NCBI RefSeq assembly: GCF_009192735.1 | Contig: NZ_VTFU01000006.1 | Location: forward strand, 62,001-126,000 | Reading direction: 5' to 3' | DNA: 64,000 bases | Origin: Arthrobacter gandavensis | GTDB lineage: Bacteria > Actinomycetota > Actinomycetes > Actinomycetales > Micrococcaceae | In this document: piece by piece, positions 41,152-51,247 of the stretch | Layout of the letters: each line of letters opens with the position of its first letter | Position numbering within the stretch: position 1 is the first letter of the stretch | Notes under the pieces: model-generated | What the model saw: the letters and a program-made list of their open reading frames with translations, nothing else | Database searches by the model: none | What the model was told of the DNA's origin: nothing | Program-made: the position numbers and the translations under genes

Positions 41152-41952
41152 ATGAGTGTTAAGGCAGCAACTGACGACTTCTCCCTGGCAGCGGAGCTGG
41201 TGCGCGACGCCGGTGCGCTGGCCCTGCGCATGCGCTCGCAGGGACTGACAGCCACGTCGAAAACCACGGTGTCCGACGTCGTGACCGCCGCCGACCACGC
41301 GGCGGAAAAGCTGGTGGTGGACCGGCTCCGCCGGCTGCGGCCAGACGACGGGATTGTGGGTGAGGAAGGTGCCAGCGTCACCGGCACCTCCGGGCGGTCC
41401 TGGGTGATCGACCCGGTGGACGGCACCTACAACTTTTTCGCCGGATCCACCTACTGGTGTTCAGCCCTGGCCCTGAAAGCTGATGAGCCCGAGTCCCTGA
41501 ACGGGGACCCCGAAGTGCTGCTGGGTGCCATCTATCAGCCGCAGGAAGACCGGCTGTGGCTGGGCGGGGAAGATCATCCGGCAACCCTCAACGGTGTGCC
41601 GCTGCCCCGGCTCGATGATGTCCCCCTGGACCGCCTCAGCGCCGGAACGTATCTGCATCCTACGTGGCTGCTGCGTCCGGAAGTGGCCGGCCCCTGGACG
41701 GCTGCCGCTGCGCGGACCGCAACTATCCGGATGCTGGGGTCGGGCTCCTGCGATCTTGGCGGCGTGGCGTCCGGACGGCTCGGCGCCTGGTTCCAGCACA
41801 GCTGCCCCGAATGGGACTGGCTGCCGGGCAAGGCCATAGTCCGGGCAGCCGGCGGCAGCACAGCGGTCACCGTGGTGAACGGCTTCCGCTGGCACATTGC
41901 CGGGACGGCCTCTGCCGTGCGTGAAATCAGCGGTGCCCTGGCCGCCGTGTAG
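41152..41952 (+). CDS. Inositol monophosphatase family protein
   Basis: This is a 266-residue Mg-dependent phosphatase of the IMPase fold, which includes inositol-1-phosphatase, histidinol-phosphatase HisN and CysQ-like enzymes. The metal ligands are visible: Glu71 in VGEEGA, Asp87 and Asp90 in IDPVDGTYNF, and Asp in PEWDWLPGKAIVRAAGG. The protein starts at ATG 41152 behind a TAGGGT -10 box and needs no ribosome site. It lies 56 bases before the pcrA start on the same strand. Its exact substrate cannot be told; in this family the active-site loop decides, and no diagnostic residue is obvious here. Confidence 0.9.
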   Translation: MSVKAATDDFSLAAELVRDAGALALRMRSQGLTATSKTTVSDVVTAADHAAEKLVVDRLRRLRPDDGIVGEEGASVTGTSGRSWVIDPVDGTYNFFAGSTYWCSALALKADEPESLNGDPEVLLGAIYQPQEDRLWLGGEDHPATLNGVPLPRLDDVPLDRLSAGTYLHPTWLLRPEVAGPWTAAAARTATIRMLGSGSCDLGGVASGRLGAWFQHSCPEWDWLPGKAIVRAAGGSTAVTVVNGFRWHIAGTASAVREISGALAAV

Positions 41953-42008
41953 CCCGGGTGTGGACCCGCCGGAAAGAGTCGGCGCCAGCACCTAGACTTA
42001 AGAACACC

Positions 42009-44492
42009 ATGGACTATCTTTTTGATCCGTACTTTTCAGCCGCTAAAACGGACTCCTCCCGCGCCACTGATGCCCAGGGGGAGTCCGCTGATGCGGAACA
42101 CGCCCAGAGCCAGGCCCAGCATCCGGGGAAGAATTCCCGCGTGGATGAACAACGGGCGGCAGACCTGCTCCAGGGGCTGAACCCGCAGCAGGAAGAAGCC
42201 GTCAAGCACGGCGGGTCGCCGCTGCTGATCGTGGCCGGGGCCGGCTCCGGAAAAACCCGTGTGCTCAGTCACCGGATCGCGTACCTGATGGCCACCGGGC
42301 GTTCCAATCCCGGCCAGATCCTGGCGATCACCTTCACGAACAAGGCCGCCGCGGAAATGCGTGAGCGGATCGAGGCGCTCGTGGGCGGCGTCGCGAAAAC
42401 CATGTGGATCTCCACCTTCCACTCCTCCTGCGTGCGGATCCTGCGCCGCGAGGCTAAGTCGGTGGGCATGAATTCCAACTTCTCGATCTACGACTCCGCG
42501 GACTCGCTGCGCCTGATCACACTGGTGGCCAAGGGCCTGGACCTTGATCCCAAGCGCTTCACGCCCAAAATGATCATGCACAAGATTTCGGCGCTGAAGA
42601 ATGAACTGATCGACGACGAGTCCTTTGCCGCCTCGGCGAACTACTCGGACCCGTTCGAGCAGGCCGTCGCCGAGGTCTACAAGGGCTACACGGAACGCAT
42701 GCGCTCGGCCAACGCGATGGACTTCGACGACCTGATCGCACAGACGGTCTACATGTTCCGCGCGTTCCCCGGGGTTGCCGAATACTACCGCCGCCGTTTC
42801 CGCCACATCCTGGTGGACGAGTACCAGGACACCAACCATGCCCAGTACGCCCTGGTGCGGGAACTCGTCGGTGTCCCCGGGGAAGGCAACACCCTGGACA
42901 TTCCGCCGGCCGAGCTGACTGTCGTGGGCGACTCCGACCAGTCCATCTATGCGTTCCGCGGTGCCGACGTGCGCAACATCGTGGATTTCGAGAAGGATTA
43001 CCCCTCCGCCCGGACCATCCTGCTGGAGCAGAACTACCGCTCCACCCAGAACATCCTGAACGCGGCCAACGCGGTCATTTCCCGCAATCCCAACCGGCCC
43101 GAGAAACGGCTGTGGACGGCCGAGGGCAGCGGTGAAAAGATCGTTGGCTACGTCGGCGAAAACGAACACGAGGAAGCGCGGTTCATTGCCGAGGAAATCG
43201 ACCGGCTGCAGGATGAGGAAAACCTGCGCCCGGGGGATGTGGCAGTCTTCTACCGGACCAACGCCCAGTCCCGTTCCCTCGAAGACGTCCTGGTGCGCGT
43301 GGGGCTGCCCTACAAGGTCGTAGGCGGTACCCGGTTCTACGAGCGCAAGGAAATCAAGGACGCGCTTGCTTACCTGCGGGTGCTGGTCAATTCCGACGAC
43401 GTCGTGAACCTGCGCCGGATCCTGAACGAACCCAAGCGGGGCATCGGCGACCGTGCCGAATACTCAGTGGCGGCCCTGGCCGAACGGGAACGCATCTCGT
43501 TCATGGCTGCCCTCCGCCGCGCGGCAGAGGCCCCGGGGCTGGCCACCCGCTCGCTGAACGCCGTCAACGGGTTCGTCAAGCTCATCGACGACCTCGCCGA
43601 GGTGGCGAACGGCTCCGGAGCATCCGCTGCCCTGGAAGCGGTGCTGGAACAGACCGGCTACCTGGCCCAGCTGCGCTCCTCCGCCGATCCGCAGGACGAA
43701 TCCCGGGTGGAGAACCTCGCCGAACTCGTCGCTGTGGTCCGCGAATACGAAAAGGAAAACCCCGAGGGATCCCTGGGGGAGTTCCTTGAACAGGTTTCCC
43801 TCGTGGCCGACGCCGATTCCATCCCGGATGCCCCGGAGGGTTCCGCCGAGGAAGTGGCCGCCGCCGTCGAGGAGTCCCGCCGCCAGGGCGTGGTCACGCT
43901 GATGACGCTGCACACCGCCAAGGGCCTGGAATTCCCAGTTGTCTTCCTGACCGGCATGGAGCAGGGGCTGTTCCCGCACCAGCGCTCGGCCACCGACCCC
44001 GCGGAACTGGCCGAGGAACGGCGGCTCGCCTACGTGGGCCTCACCCGGGCGCGGAAACGCCTGTACATCACGCGCTCGGAAGTGCGCAGCATGTGGGGGC
44101 AAAGCCAATACAACCCGGCCAGCCAGTTTGTCGGTGAAATCCCGGGAGAACTGATCGACTGGAAGCGCGAGGGCATGGACCGGCCCACGTGGGGCGGCAG
44201 CACCGGCTCCGGCTCCAGCCGCTACGGGGGATCCTCCTGGGGAGCCGGTTCGGCGCTGGGCACCGGCGGCAGCATTGCCGCGGCTCCGGTGGCCAAGGCC
44301 ATCGGACGGGTTCAGCCCCAGAAAGAGGTCATTTCCGTGGGGGTGGGGGACAAGGTCAACCACACCACCTTTGGCCACGGAACCGTGCTGGCGGTCGAAG
44401 GCACGGGCGACAAGACCGTCGCAAAGGTGAAGTTCGACGTCGGAGAGAAGCGCCTGCTGCTGCGTTACGCGCCGCTGACCAAGGAATCCTGA
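42009..44492 (+). CDS. pcrA: ATP-dependent DNA helicase PcrA/UvrD
   Basis: PcrA (827 residues) is a superfamily 1A 3'-5' helicase for repair, replication restart and removal of proteins from DNA. After a variable N-terminus of about 50 residues, helicase motifs come in order: GLNPQQEEAV (Q motif), AGAGSGKT at 76-83 (Walker A), AITFTNKAAAEMRERI, VDEYQDTN (II), GDSDQSIYAFRGAD (III), QNYRST (IV) and VGLTRARKRLY (VI). A flexible Gly/Ser-rich stretch precedes the C-terminal Tudor-like domain (GDKVNHTTFGHGTVLAV), which binds RNA polymerase in relatives. The start at ATG 42009 fits a TAGACT -10 box 10 bases upstream. As in mycobacteria, the sucCD genes follow. Confidence 0.96.
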   Translation: MDYLFDPYFSAAKTDSSRATDAQGESADAEHAQSQAQHPGKNSRVDEQRAADLLQGLNPQQEEAVKHGGSPLLIVAGAGSGKTRVLSHRIAYLMATGRSNPGQILAITFTNKAAAEMRERIEALVGGVAKTMWISTFHSSCVRILRREAKSVGMNSNFSIYDSADSLRLITLVAKGLDLDPKRFTPKMIMHKISALKNELIDDESFAASANYSDPFEQAVAEVYKGYTERMRSANAMDFDDLIAQTVYMFRAFPGVAEYYRRRFRHILVDEYQDTNHAQYALVRELVGVPGEGNTLDIPPAELTVVGDSDQSIYAFRGADVRNIVDFEKDYPSARTILLEQNYRSTQNILNAANAVISRNPNRPEKRLWTAEGSGEKIVGYVGENEHEEARFIAEEIDRLQDEENLRPGDVAVFYRTNAQSRSLEDVLVRVGLPYKVVGGTRFYERKEIKDALAYLRVLVNSDDVVNLRRILNEPKRGIGDRAEYSVAALAERERISFMAALRRAAEAPGLATRSLNAVNGFVKLIDDLAEVANGSGASAALEAVLEQTGYLAQLRSSADPQDESRVENLAELVAVVREYEKENPEGSLGEFLEQVSLVADADSIPDAPEGSAEEVAAAVEESRRQGVVTLMTLHTAKGLEFPVVFLTGMEQGLFPHQRSATDPAELAEERRLAYVGLTRARKRLYITRSEVRSMWGQSQYNPASQFVGEIPGELIDWKREGMDRPTWGGSTGSGSSRYGGSSWGAGSALGTGGSIAAAPVAKAIGRVQPQKEVISVGVGDKVNHTTFGHGTVLAVEGTGDKTVAKVKFDVGEKRLLLRYAPLTKES

Positions 44493-44700
44493 CCCCCGTC
44501 CCGGCCCTGCCTTCATAGCCCACGCGCCGCGAATTCTACAAACCATAGAACTGTGCGCTTGATCACTAAAGGGGTAGTCTGGGGGCGGCGTTGGATGCCG
44601 AGCGACTAAAGTTCCAGTGGGGCAGACCGGCATGACGCATTTGCTCCGGCGATCATCTGATCGAATGTAAACCTACTTCGACGTAGAAGGACACTAGCCC

Positions 44701-45870
44701 GTGGACCTGTTTGAATATCAGGCGCGCGATATGTTTGAGGCGCACGGTGTACCCGTGCTTGCCGGAATCGTGGCGCACACTCCCGAAGAAGCAAAAGCTG
44801 CAGCCGAGAAGATTGGCGGCGTTGTTGTCGTCAAAGCACAGGTCAAGGTCGGTGGCCGAGGCAAGGCCGGCGGCGTCAAGGTCGCAAAGACTCCTGACGA
44901 GGCGTTCTCGTACGCTTCCGACATCCTCGGTATGGACATCAAGGGCCATACCGTCAACACCGTGATGATCGCCCAGGGCGCCGACATCGCCGAGGAGTTC
45001 TACTTCTCCGTCCTTCTGGACCGCGCCAACCGCAACTACCTGGCCATGTGCTCGGTGGAAGGCGGCATGGAGATCGAGGTCCTCGCCGTTGAGCGTCCCG
45101 ACGCCCTGGCCCGCGTGGCCGTTGATCCCGCCGTCGGCATCGATCAGGCCAAGGCCGAAGAGATCGTTGACGCCGCAGGGTTCGCTCCCGAGCTGCGCGA
45201 CGGCGTCATCAACGCGATCCTCAAGCTGTGGGACGTCTTCGTCAAGGAAGACGCCACCCTGGTGGAGGTCAACCCGCTGGTTCGCACCGGCAACGGCGAC
45301 ATCCTGGCCCTCGACGGCAAGGTCTCGCTCGACGAAAACGCAGACTTCCGCCAGCCCGGCCACGCCGAGCTGGAAGACAAGGCCGCTGCCGACCCGCTGG
45401 AGGCCAAGGCCAAGGCCAACGACCTCAACTACGTCAAGCTTGACGGCCAGGTGGGCATCATCGGCAACGGTGCGGGCCTGGTCATGTCCACGCTCGACGT
45501 CGTGGCCTACGCCGGCGAGAAGCACGGCAACGTCAAGCCGGCCAACTTCCTGGACATCGGCGGCGGAGCTTCCGCGGCCGTCATGGCTGCGGGTCTGGAC
45601 GTCATTCTCAATGACGAGCAGGTCAAGTCCGTGTTCGTGAACGTCTTCGGCGGCATCACCGCCTGTGACGCGGTGGCCAACGGCATCGTCAAGGCCCTGG
45701 AAATCCTCGGCGACGAAGCCAACAAGCCGCTGGTCGTCCGCCTGGACGGCAACAACGTCGAAGAAGGCCGCCGCATCCTGGCCGACGCCAACCACCCGCT
45801 GGTCACGCTGGCCACCACCATGGACGAAGGCGCCGACAAGGCTGCCGAGCTCGCTCACGCCGCTCGCTGA
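44701..45870 (+). CDS. sucC: Succinyl-CoA synthetase beta subunit (ADP-forming)
   Basis: SucC (389 residues) pairs with SucD to convert succinyl-CoA to succinate with ATP formation in the citrate cycle. The ATP-grasp domain opens [22 protein letters not shown] and has [19 protein letters not shown]. The C-terminal domain has [40 protein letters not shown] and [17 protein letters not shown]. The start codon is GTG 44701, preceded by AAGGA at about nine bases. SucD begins 38 bases downstream, so they are an operon. The 208 bases upstream contain a TAGTCT near 44575 that could be the -10 box. Confidence 0.97.
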   Translation: MDLFEYQARDMFEAHGVPVLAGIVAHTPEEAKAAAEKIGGVVVVKAQVKVGGRGKAGGVKVAKTPDEAFSYASDILGMDIKGHTVNTVMIAQGADIAEEFYFSVLLDRANRNYLAMCSVEGGMEIEVLAVERPDALARVAVDPAVGIDQAKAEEIVDAAGFAPELRDGVINAILKLWDVFVKEDATLVEVNPLVRTGNGDILALDGKVSLDENADFRQPGHAELEDKAAADPLEAKAKANDLNYVKLDGQVGIIGNGAGLVMSTLDVVAYAGEKHGNVKPANFLDIGGGASAAVMAAGLDVILNDEQVKSVFVNVFGGITACDAVANGIVKALEILGDEANKPLVVRLDGNNVEEGRRILADANHPLVTLATTMDEGADKAAELAHAAR

Positions 45871-45908
45871 TCCAGAGCCTGTCGAACCTTTAGAAAGAGA
45901 ATCCCCTT

Positions 45909-46811
<903 letters not shown>

Positions 46812-46825
46812 TACACGCACGCAGA

Positions 46826-46864
46826 CCCCCGTCGGCCGGAGTTCCTCCGACCGACGGGGGTTTT
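46826..46864 (+). terminator. Intrinsic terminator after sucCD
   Basis: CCCCCGTCGG (46826-46835) pairs with CCGACGGGGG (46851-46860), with an inner CGGA/TCCG extension and one mismatch; TTTT follows at 46861-46864. This is a typical terminator for the succinyl-CoA synthetase operon. Confidence 0.88.
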
Positions 46865-46895
46865 GTGCGCTCGGATATACGCAGAAAGACCTTTG

Positions 46896-48305
46896 ATGTC
46901 CACACTTCTTTCCCCCGGAGCATCCGCGAAACAGGGGAGCAGCCGCCACCGCGGCGCCCTGGGCCGCGCCTCCTGGATCGCCACCCTGGGCGGGTTCCTG
47001 TTTGGCTATGACACCGGAGTCATCAACGGGGCGCTGCCCTTCATGCAGGAGGATCTGGGGCTGACGCCCTTCACCGAAGGACTGATCACCTCCAGCCTGC
47101 TGTTTGGAGCCGCGTTCGGCGCAGTTATTGCCGGTCAGCTCGCGGACCGCTTCGGGCGCCGCCGGCTGCTCATGATGCTGGCCATGGTCTTTCTCGCCGG
47201 AGCGCTCGGCACCGCGGTGGCGCCGTCCGTTGGGCTGATGGTCGCGGCCCGGGTGGTCCTGGGCCTGGCCGTGGGCGGGGCATCCGCCGTCGTGCCCATG
47301 TTCCTGTCCGAAATTGCGCCGGCCGCCCGACGCGGGCAGATGGTGACGAGAGACCAGCTGATGATCGTCACCGGCCAGCTGGCCGCGTTCACCACCAATG
47401 CCGTGATCGGCAACGTATGGGGCGAGGAAAACCACGTCTGGCGCTGGATGCTGGCCGTGGCGACACTGCCTGCCATCGCCCTCTGGATCGGAATGAAGTT
47501 CGTGCCGGAGAGCCCGCGCTGGCTCGCCGCGCAGGGCCGGTACCCGCAGATGCTGGCCGTGCTGCAGAAAATCCGCAGCTCCGAAGACGCACAGACCGAG
47601 TATGACGACGTGCGTGCGCTGGCAAGCGATGAGACCACCCGCCGCGGCTCGCTGAAGGACTTTGCCGAGCCCTGGCTGTTCCGGGTGCTGCTCATCGGCA
47701 TGGGCATGTCGGTGGTCCAGCAGATCACCGGCGTCAATGCGATCGTGTACTACGGCACGCAGATCCTGGCTGACGCCGGGTTTGGCACCGAGGCCGCGCT
47801 GACCGCGAACATCGCCAACGGCGTCGTGTCGGTTGCCGTCGCCATCCTGGGCATCTGGCTGCTCGGCAAGGTGGGCCGCCGTCCGATGCTCATCACCGGA
47901 TTGATCGGAACGTCATCGACGCTTCTGTTGATTGGTGTGGCGTCGCTGACCATGGCCGAAGGCACTGCCCGCGGCTTTGTGGTGCTGTCCCTGACCGTGG
48001 CGTTCCTGGCTTTCCAGCAGGGCTCCATCTCACCGGTGACCTGGCTGATGATCGCGGAGATCTTCCCGCTGCGGGTCCGCGGCCTGGGAATGGGACTCTC
48101 AGTATTCGTGCAGTGGATGGCCAACTTCGCCGTCGGATTCTCCTTCCCGATGCTGATGGCAGGACTGGGAATTTCCAGCACGTTCTTCATCTTCGTGGGG
48201 CTGGGCCTCTGCGCCATCCTGTTCGTGCGGCGCTTCATGCCGGAGACCCAGGGCAAGTCCCTGGAGCAGTTGGAAACCGAGCTGAAGGCTGCAGGGACCA
48301 AGTAG
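46896..48305 (+). CDS. Sugar porter family MFS transporter
   Basis: This is a 469-residue symporter of the sugar porter group of the MFS, likely taking up a hexose, pentose or inositol with protons. Marks are LGGFLFGYDTGVINGAL (helix 1), RFGRRRLL (loop 2), PESPRWL after helix 6, QQITGVNAIVYYG in helix 7, GRRPML and the closing PETQGKSLEQLE. Twelve helices are predicted. The start ATG 46896 was chosen from family alignment (MSTLLSPG); the frame is open to 46863 but that overlaps the terminator. Its sugar cannot be read; it resembles XylE/GalP/IolT-type proteins. It follows a terminator, so it has its own promoter. Confidence 0.93.
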   Translation: MSTLLSPGASAKQGSSRHRGALGRASWIATLGGFLFGYDTGVINGALPFMQEDLGLTPFTEGLITSSLLFGAAFGAVIAGQLADRFGRRRLLMMLAMVFLAGALGTAVAPSVGLMVAARVVLGLAVGGASAVVPMFLSEIAPAARRGQMVTRDQLMIVTGQLAAFTTNAVIGNVWGEENHVWRWMLAVATLPAIALWIGMKFVPESPRWLAAQGRYPQMLAVLQKIRSSEDAQTEYDDVRALASDETTRRGSLKDFAEPWLFRVLLIGMGMSVVQQITGVNAIVYYGTQILADAGFGTEAALTANIANGVVSVAVAILGIWLLGKVGRRPMLITGLIGTSSTLLLIGVASLTMAEGTARGFVVLSLTVAFLAFQQGSISPVTWLMIAEIFPLRVRGLGMGLSVFVQWMANFAVGFSFPMLMAGLGISSTFFIFVGLGLCAILFVRRFMPETQGKSLEQLETELKAAGTK

Positions 48306-48313
48306 GCCAGCTG

Positions 48314-48356
48314 TTCCCAACATCCTTTCCCAACAAAACATCCTTTCCCAACAAAC
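48314..48356 (+). repeat. 18-bp tandem repeat after sugar porter gene
   Basis: A partial unit TTCCCAA (48314-48320) is followed by two full 18-base units (48321-48338 and 48339-48356) reading CATCCTTTCCCAACAAA plus one base. They differ only in that last base and touch the hairpin at 48356. Confidence 0.85.
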
Positions 48357-48392
48357 AGGGACCTGCCACCGGTGATCGGTGGCAGGTCCCTG
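48356..48392. terminator. 16-bp hairpin between sugar porter and BCCT genes
   Basis: CAGGGACCTGCCACCG (48356-48371) pairs fully with CGGTGGCAGGTCCCTG (48377-48392), loop GTGAT. The flanks are T-rich (TTGTTG on the plus strand, TTTGTT on the minus strand), so it can act for both convergent genes. Confidence 0.8.
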
Positions 48393-48427
48393 TTGTTGTG
48401 GGGCTGCGTTTTTACTGCAGGCGCAGG

Positions 48428-50365
48428 TTAGCCGCGCGGCCGCAGCGGACCCTCGCCATCAGCCGCCGACGGCGCCGGACGTGCCGGGACGGGGGCGGGA
48501 GTGATGACATCGTGCGCCGTGGTGTCGTGTTCCTGCGTGGCGAGGTCGAAGGTCGACCCGCCGTGCTCATCCACACCGGCGGCGATGGCACGCTCCACCA
48601 CCGACTTGGTCAGCTGCCGGCGCAGGGCCATCGGGTCGCGGGCCAAATCCTTCGTCAGCGCCACTGTCAGGAGAAGCATGACCAGCGCAAACGGCAGGGC
48701 TGCCACGATGGTGATGCGCTGAAGGGCATCAAGTGCCGCGGAGGGCTCATCACCGCCGGCCAAGAGCATTACGGCGGCGACCGCTCCGGTCAGGACGCCC
48801 CAGAAAACCACCACGGCACGCGCCGGGTGCTCAGCACCGTTGGAGCTGAGCGAGGCCATGACGATGGACGCGGAATCAGCTCCGGTGACGAAAAAGATAC
48901 CCACGAGGACCATCGCCAGGACGCCAACAGCCGCGGCTATCAGGTTAGGCATGGGCAGCAGGGCGAACAGCTCGAACAGCGCGGCATCCGAGCCTGCTGC
49001 AGCCACCAGGGCATCGGCATCACCGGGTGCTGCGTTTTGCTGGGTGCCGATGGCGGCGCCGCCGAAGATGGAGAACCAGAGGATGGTAACGCTGAACGGG
49101 ACCAGCAGGACGCCGGTCACGAACTGACGGATAGTGCGGCCGCGGCTGATGCGGGCAATGAACATGCCCACAAAAGGCGTCCAGGAGAGCCACCATGCCC
49201 AGTAGAAGATGGTCCATCCCGAGAGCCAGTCGCGCATCGTCTCATCGCCAACGGCCTCGGTGCGAGAAGCCATCTCGGCCATGTTCCCCGCATAGTCAGC
49301 GATGGCGGAAGGAATGACGTTCAGGATGAAGAGCGTCGGACCGGCGATAAAGACAATAATCGCCAGCAGCACGGCCAGTCCCATGTTGATGTTGGAGAGC
49401 CACTGGATGCCCTTGGAAATTCCGGACATGGCAGAGGCAACAAAACATGCGGTCAGGATAGCGACGATGGCCACCAGAATGGGCGTGCCAACGCTGGCGA
49501 CCCACCCCTGAGACTCCAGCCCGCTGCCGATCTGGAGAGCTCCCAGGCCCAGTGAGGCGGCGGTGCCGAACAAGGTGGCGAAGATAGCGAAGATGTTGAG
49601 GAGTTTGCCCAGCGGTCCATCCACCCGTGCCCGGCCGAACAGGGAAGTGAAAGCGGAGGAAATCAGCTGCTTCCTCCCCAGCCGGTACGTGCCGTAAGCC
49701 ATGGCAATACCCACGATGGCGTACATGGCCCACGGATGCAGCCCCCAGTGGAAGACCGAAGTGGCCATTGCCGTCCGGATGGCTTCGGGAGTCTCACCGT
49801 CCACAGTGCCCGGAGGCGGCGAAATGAAGTGGAACATCGGCTCCGCGACACCGTAGAACATGAGACCAATGCCCATGCCGGCGGCGAACATCATGGAAAT
49901 CCAGGAGAGCGTCTTGTACTCGGGTTCCTCATCATCCTTGCCGAGCGGAATGTTGCCGAAGCGGCCCAAAGCCAGCCACAGGACGAAGACAACAAAGAAG
50001 GACGCCAGCAGGACAAACATCCAGCCGGTGTGCTCCATAACCCAGTCCAGTGCTGTCTGGGACGAGGTGGCCAGGGACTCGCGGCCGAAGAAACCCCACA
50101 GAATGAAGGCGATGGCCAGAGCACCGGTTACTCCGAAGAGAACCTTATCCAGCCTGGCGGGGGTCTCGGTGGCGCGCGCGGTTTCATGCGCGCGTTCGGT
50201 CTCGCGAAGCTGCGTCAGCAGCTCCTGGTCCGGATCTGCGTCGGGCTCGGCGGGAACCGCATCGACGGGTGATGCTGCTGTTCCGGCGTCCGGGTGGAGG
50301 GAGTCTCCGCCGCGTCCTTCCAGACCCAGCCCGGAATCCGGGGTGGGCTCAGTCATGTTAGCCAT
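48428..50365 (-). CDS. BCCT family (betaine/carnitine/choline) transporter
   Basis: This is a 645-residue secondary transporter of the BCCT family. It takes up compatible solutes such as glycine betaine, mostly with sodium, when the cell meets high osmolarity. Twelve membrane helices cover about residues 75-570. The helix-3 betaine-binding loop reads AAGMGIGLMFYGVAEP, and the helix-8 signature reads WAWWLSWTPFVGMFIARISRGRTIR with its aromatic box. A cytoplasmic N-terminal tail of about 70 residues is acidic, and the C-terminal tail of about 75 residues is mixed charge. In BetP the N- and C-terminal tails sense osmotic stress; similar length here suggests regulation, but the sequence differs. 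The start ATG 50365 has AAGG close upstream; ATG 50356 is possible. The GMGIG signature favours betaine. Confidence 0.93.
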   Translation of the reverse strand: MANMTEPTPDSGLGLEGRGGDSLHPDAGTAASPVDAVPAEPDADPDQELLTQLRETERAHETARATETPARLDKVLFGVTGALAIAFILWGFFGRESLATSSQTALDWVMEHTGWMFVLLASFFVVFVLWLALGRFGNIPLGKDDEEPEYKTLSWISMMFAAGMGIGLMFYGVAEPMFHFISPPPGTVDGETPEAIRTAMATSVFHWGLHPWAMYAIVGIAMAYGTYRLGRKQLISSAFTSLFGRARVDGPLGKLLNIFAIFATLFGTAASLGLGALQIGSGLESQGWVASVGTPILVAIVAILTACFVASAMSGISKGIQWLSNINMGLAVLLAIIVFIAGPTLFILNVIPSAIADYAGNMAEMASRTEAVGDETMRDWLSGWTIFYWAWWLSWTPFVGMFIARISRGRTIRQFVTGVLLVPFSVTILWFSIFGGAAIGTQQNAAPGDADALVAAAGSDAALFELFALLPMPNLIAAAVGVLAMVLVGIFFVTGADSASIVMASLSSNGAEHPARAVVVFWGVLTGAVAAVMLLAGGDEPSAALDALQRITIVAALPFALVMLLLTVALTKDLARDPMALRRQLTKSVVERAIAAGVDEHGGSTFDLATQEHDTTAHDVITPAPVPARPAPSAADGEGPLRPRG

Positions 50366-50722
50366 AGGCCTTCCTAGGTGTTTCTTCCTGGTTTAACGGA
50401 AGAATTGCCCGGTTCCCGCAGGGGGATCGTCGGGCAGCTAGAGAGGAGGCCGCCGGGGCCCGGATTCGCAGGTGTTCGTGCACTGCGGGCATGGCACTAC
50501 CGGGTTATGAAAGCGACGCTGCCCCTCTAATGCGTTTCTTCCGTACCTGGTACGTGGTGATGCTTAATCTCTATTAGAGTTTCCCGCTTCCATACGCAAG
50601 TCAAATTTTAACCCGGGCACGGGACGAATCGGGAGGCTTGGTTTCCCGCCGCCCTAAGGGACTTGGAACATCGGGAGTGTTGAACCGCACATCCACCGCG
50701 GCTAATTGTCATGGCCTGTTCT
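50366..50722. other. 357-base intergenic region with palindromes, upstream of BCCT gene
   Basis: No gene is seen. It holds a perfect 11-base palindrome, CTCTATTAGAG (50569-50579), and another, GTACCTGGTAC (50543-50553). It also holds a TTAGAG half-site in the other orientation at 50525-50530 (CTCTAA). These lie 160-210 bases upstream of the BCCT start, where an osmotic promoter and operator would be expected. The adjoining part to 50722 shows GC-rich filler and no other signal. Confidence 0.4.
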
Positions 50723-51247
50723 CTATTGCTCCGCCCTTGTCCGGGCCGCTGTGGAGGGGCCGGCCAACCGGTGAAGCACCGCGATGCATTGGTCCTCGGC
50801 AGCGGCCAGATCCTGGCTCAGCTGGTCCGCCCTGGCTTGCAGCATGGCTTCCGCAAAAGTCATGGGGGTTTCGGCCCCTGCCACGATCATTCCGGGGAGA
50901 ATGACCGGTTCCTCCTTCTCCTGCAGTTCGGCCACAGCGTCCTGCAATTCCAGGCGCCTCCTGCGGATATCCGCGACGGCGGCGGCGAAGGTCCCCAACG
51001 CCTCCGCCGCGCGGACGGCTGCGTGGCGGGCGGCCCGCGCGGCGTCGCGTGGACCGTCCATCGCACGATGGACCTGATGCTCTTCCGGGGCGGCGTAGGC
51101 ATCGGAGAGCAACGACCAGCGGTCATGCGCACGTTCGAGGGAATCTGCGGCAGTGGAACTGCACTTCGACAGCGAGGCGGCTCCCGTCATGAGCTCCGAT
51201 ATGACCGGCAGCCCGGCGGTGCCGCTCAGATCGACGGACGAAATCAT
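50723..51247 (-). CDS. Helical ESX-associated-like protein, partner gene
   Basis: I do not recognise a named family. The product has 174 residues and is almost wholly helical and charged: a core of about 90 residues (LSKCSSTAADSLERAHDRWSLL onward, with ARAARHAAVRAAEALGTF and IRRRRLELQDAVAEL) looks like a two-helix coiled-coil hairpin of the ESX/WXG-like fold. A hydrophobic turn (EPVILPGMIVAGAETPMTF, about 112-130) and a final helix follow. There is no signal peptide or membrane segment. It starts at ATG 51247, overlapping the stop codon of the previous gene (ATGA), so it is translated with that protein and probably binds it. Confidence 0.6.
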   Translation of the reverse strand: MISSVDLSGTAGLPVISELMTGAASLSKCSSTAADSLERAHDRWSLLSDAYAAPEEHQVHRAMDGPRDAARAARHAAVRAAEALGTFAAAVADIRRRRLELQDAVAELQEKEEPVILPGMIVAGAETPMTFAEAMLQARADQLSQDLAAAEDQCIAVLHRLAGPSTAARTRAEQ

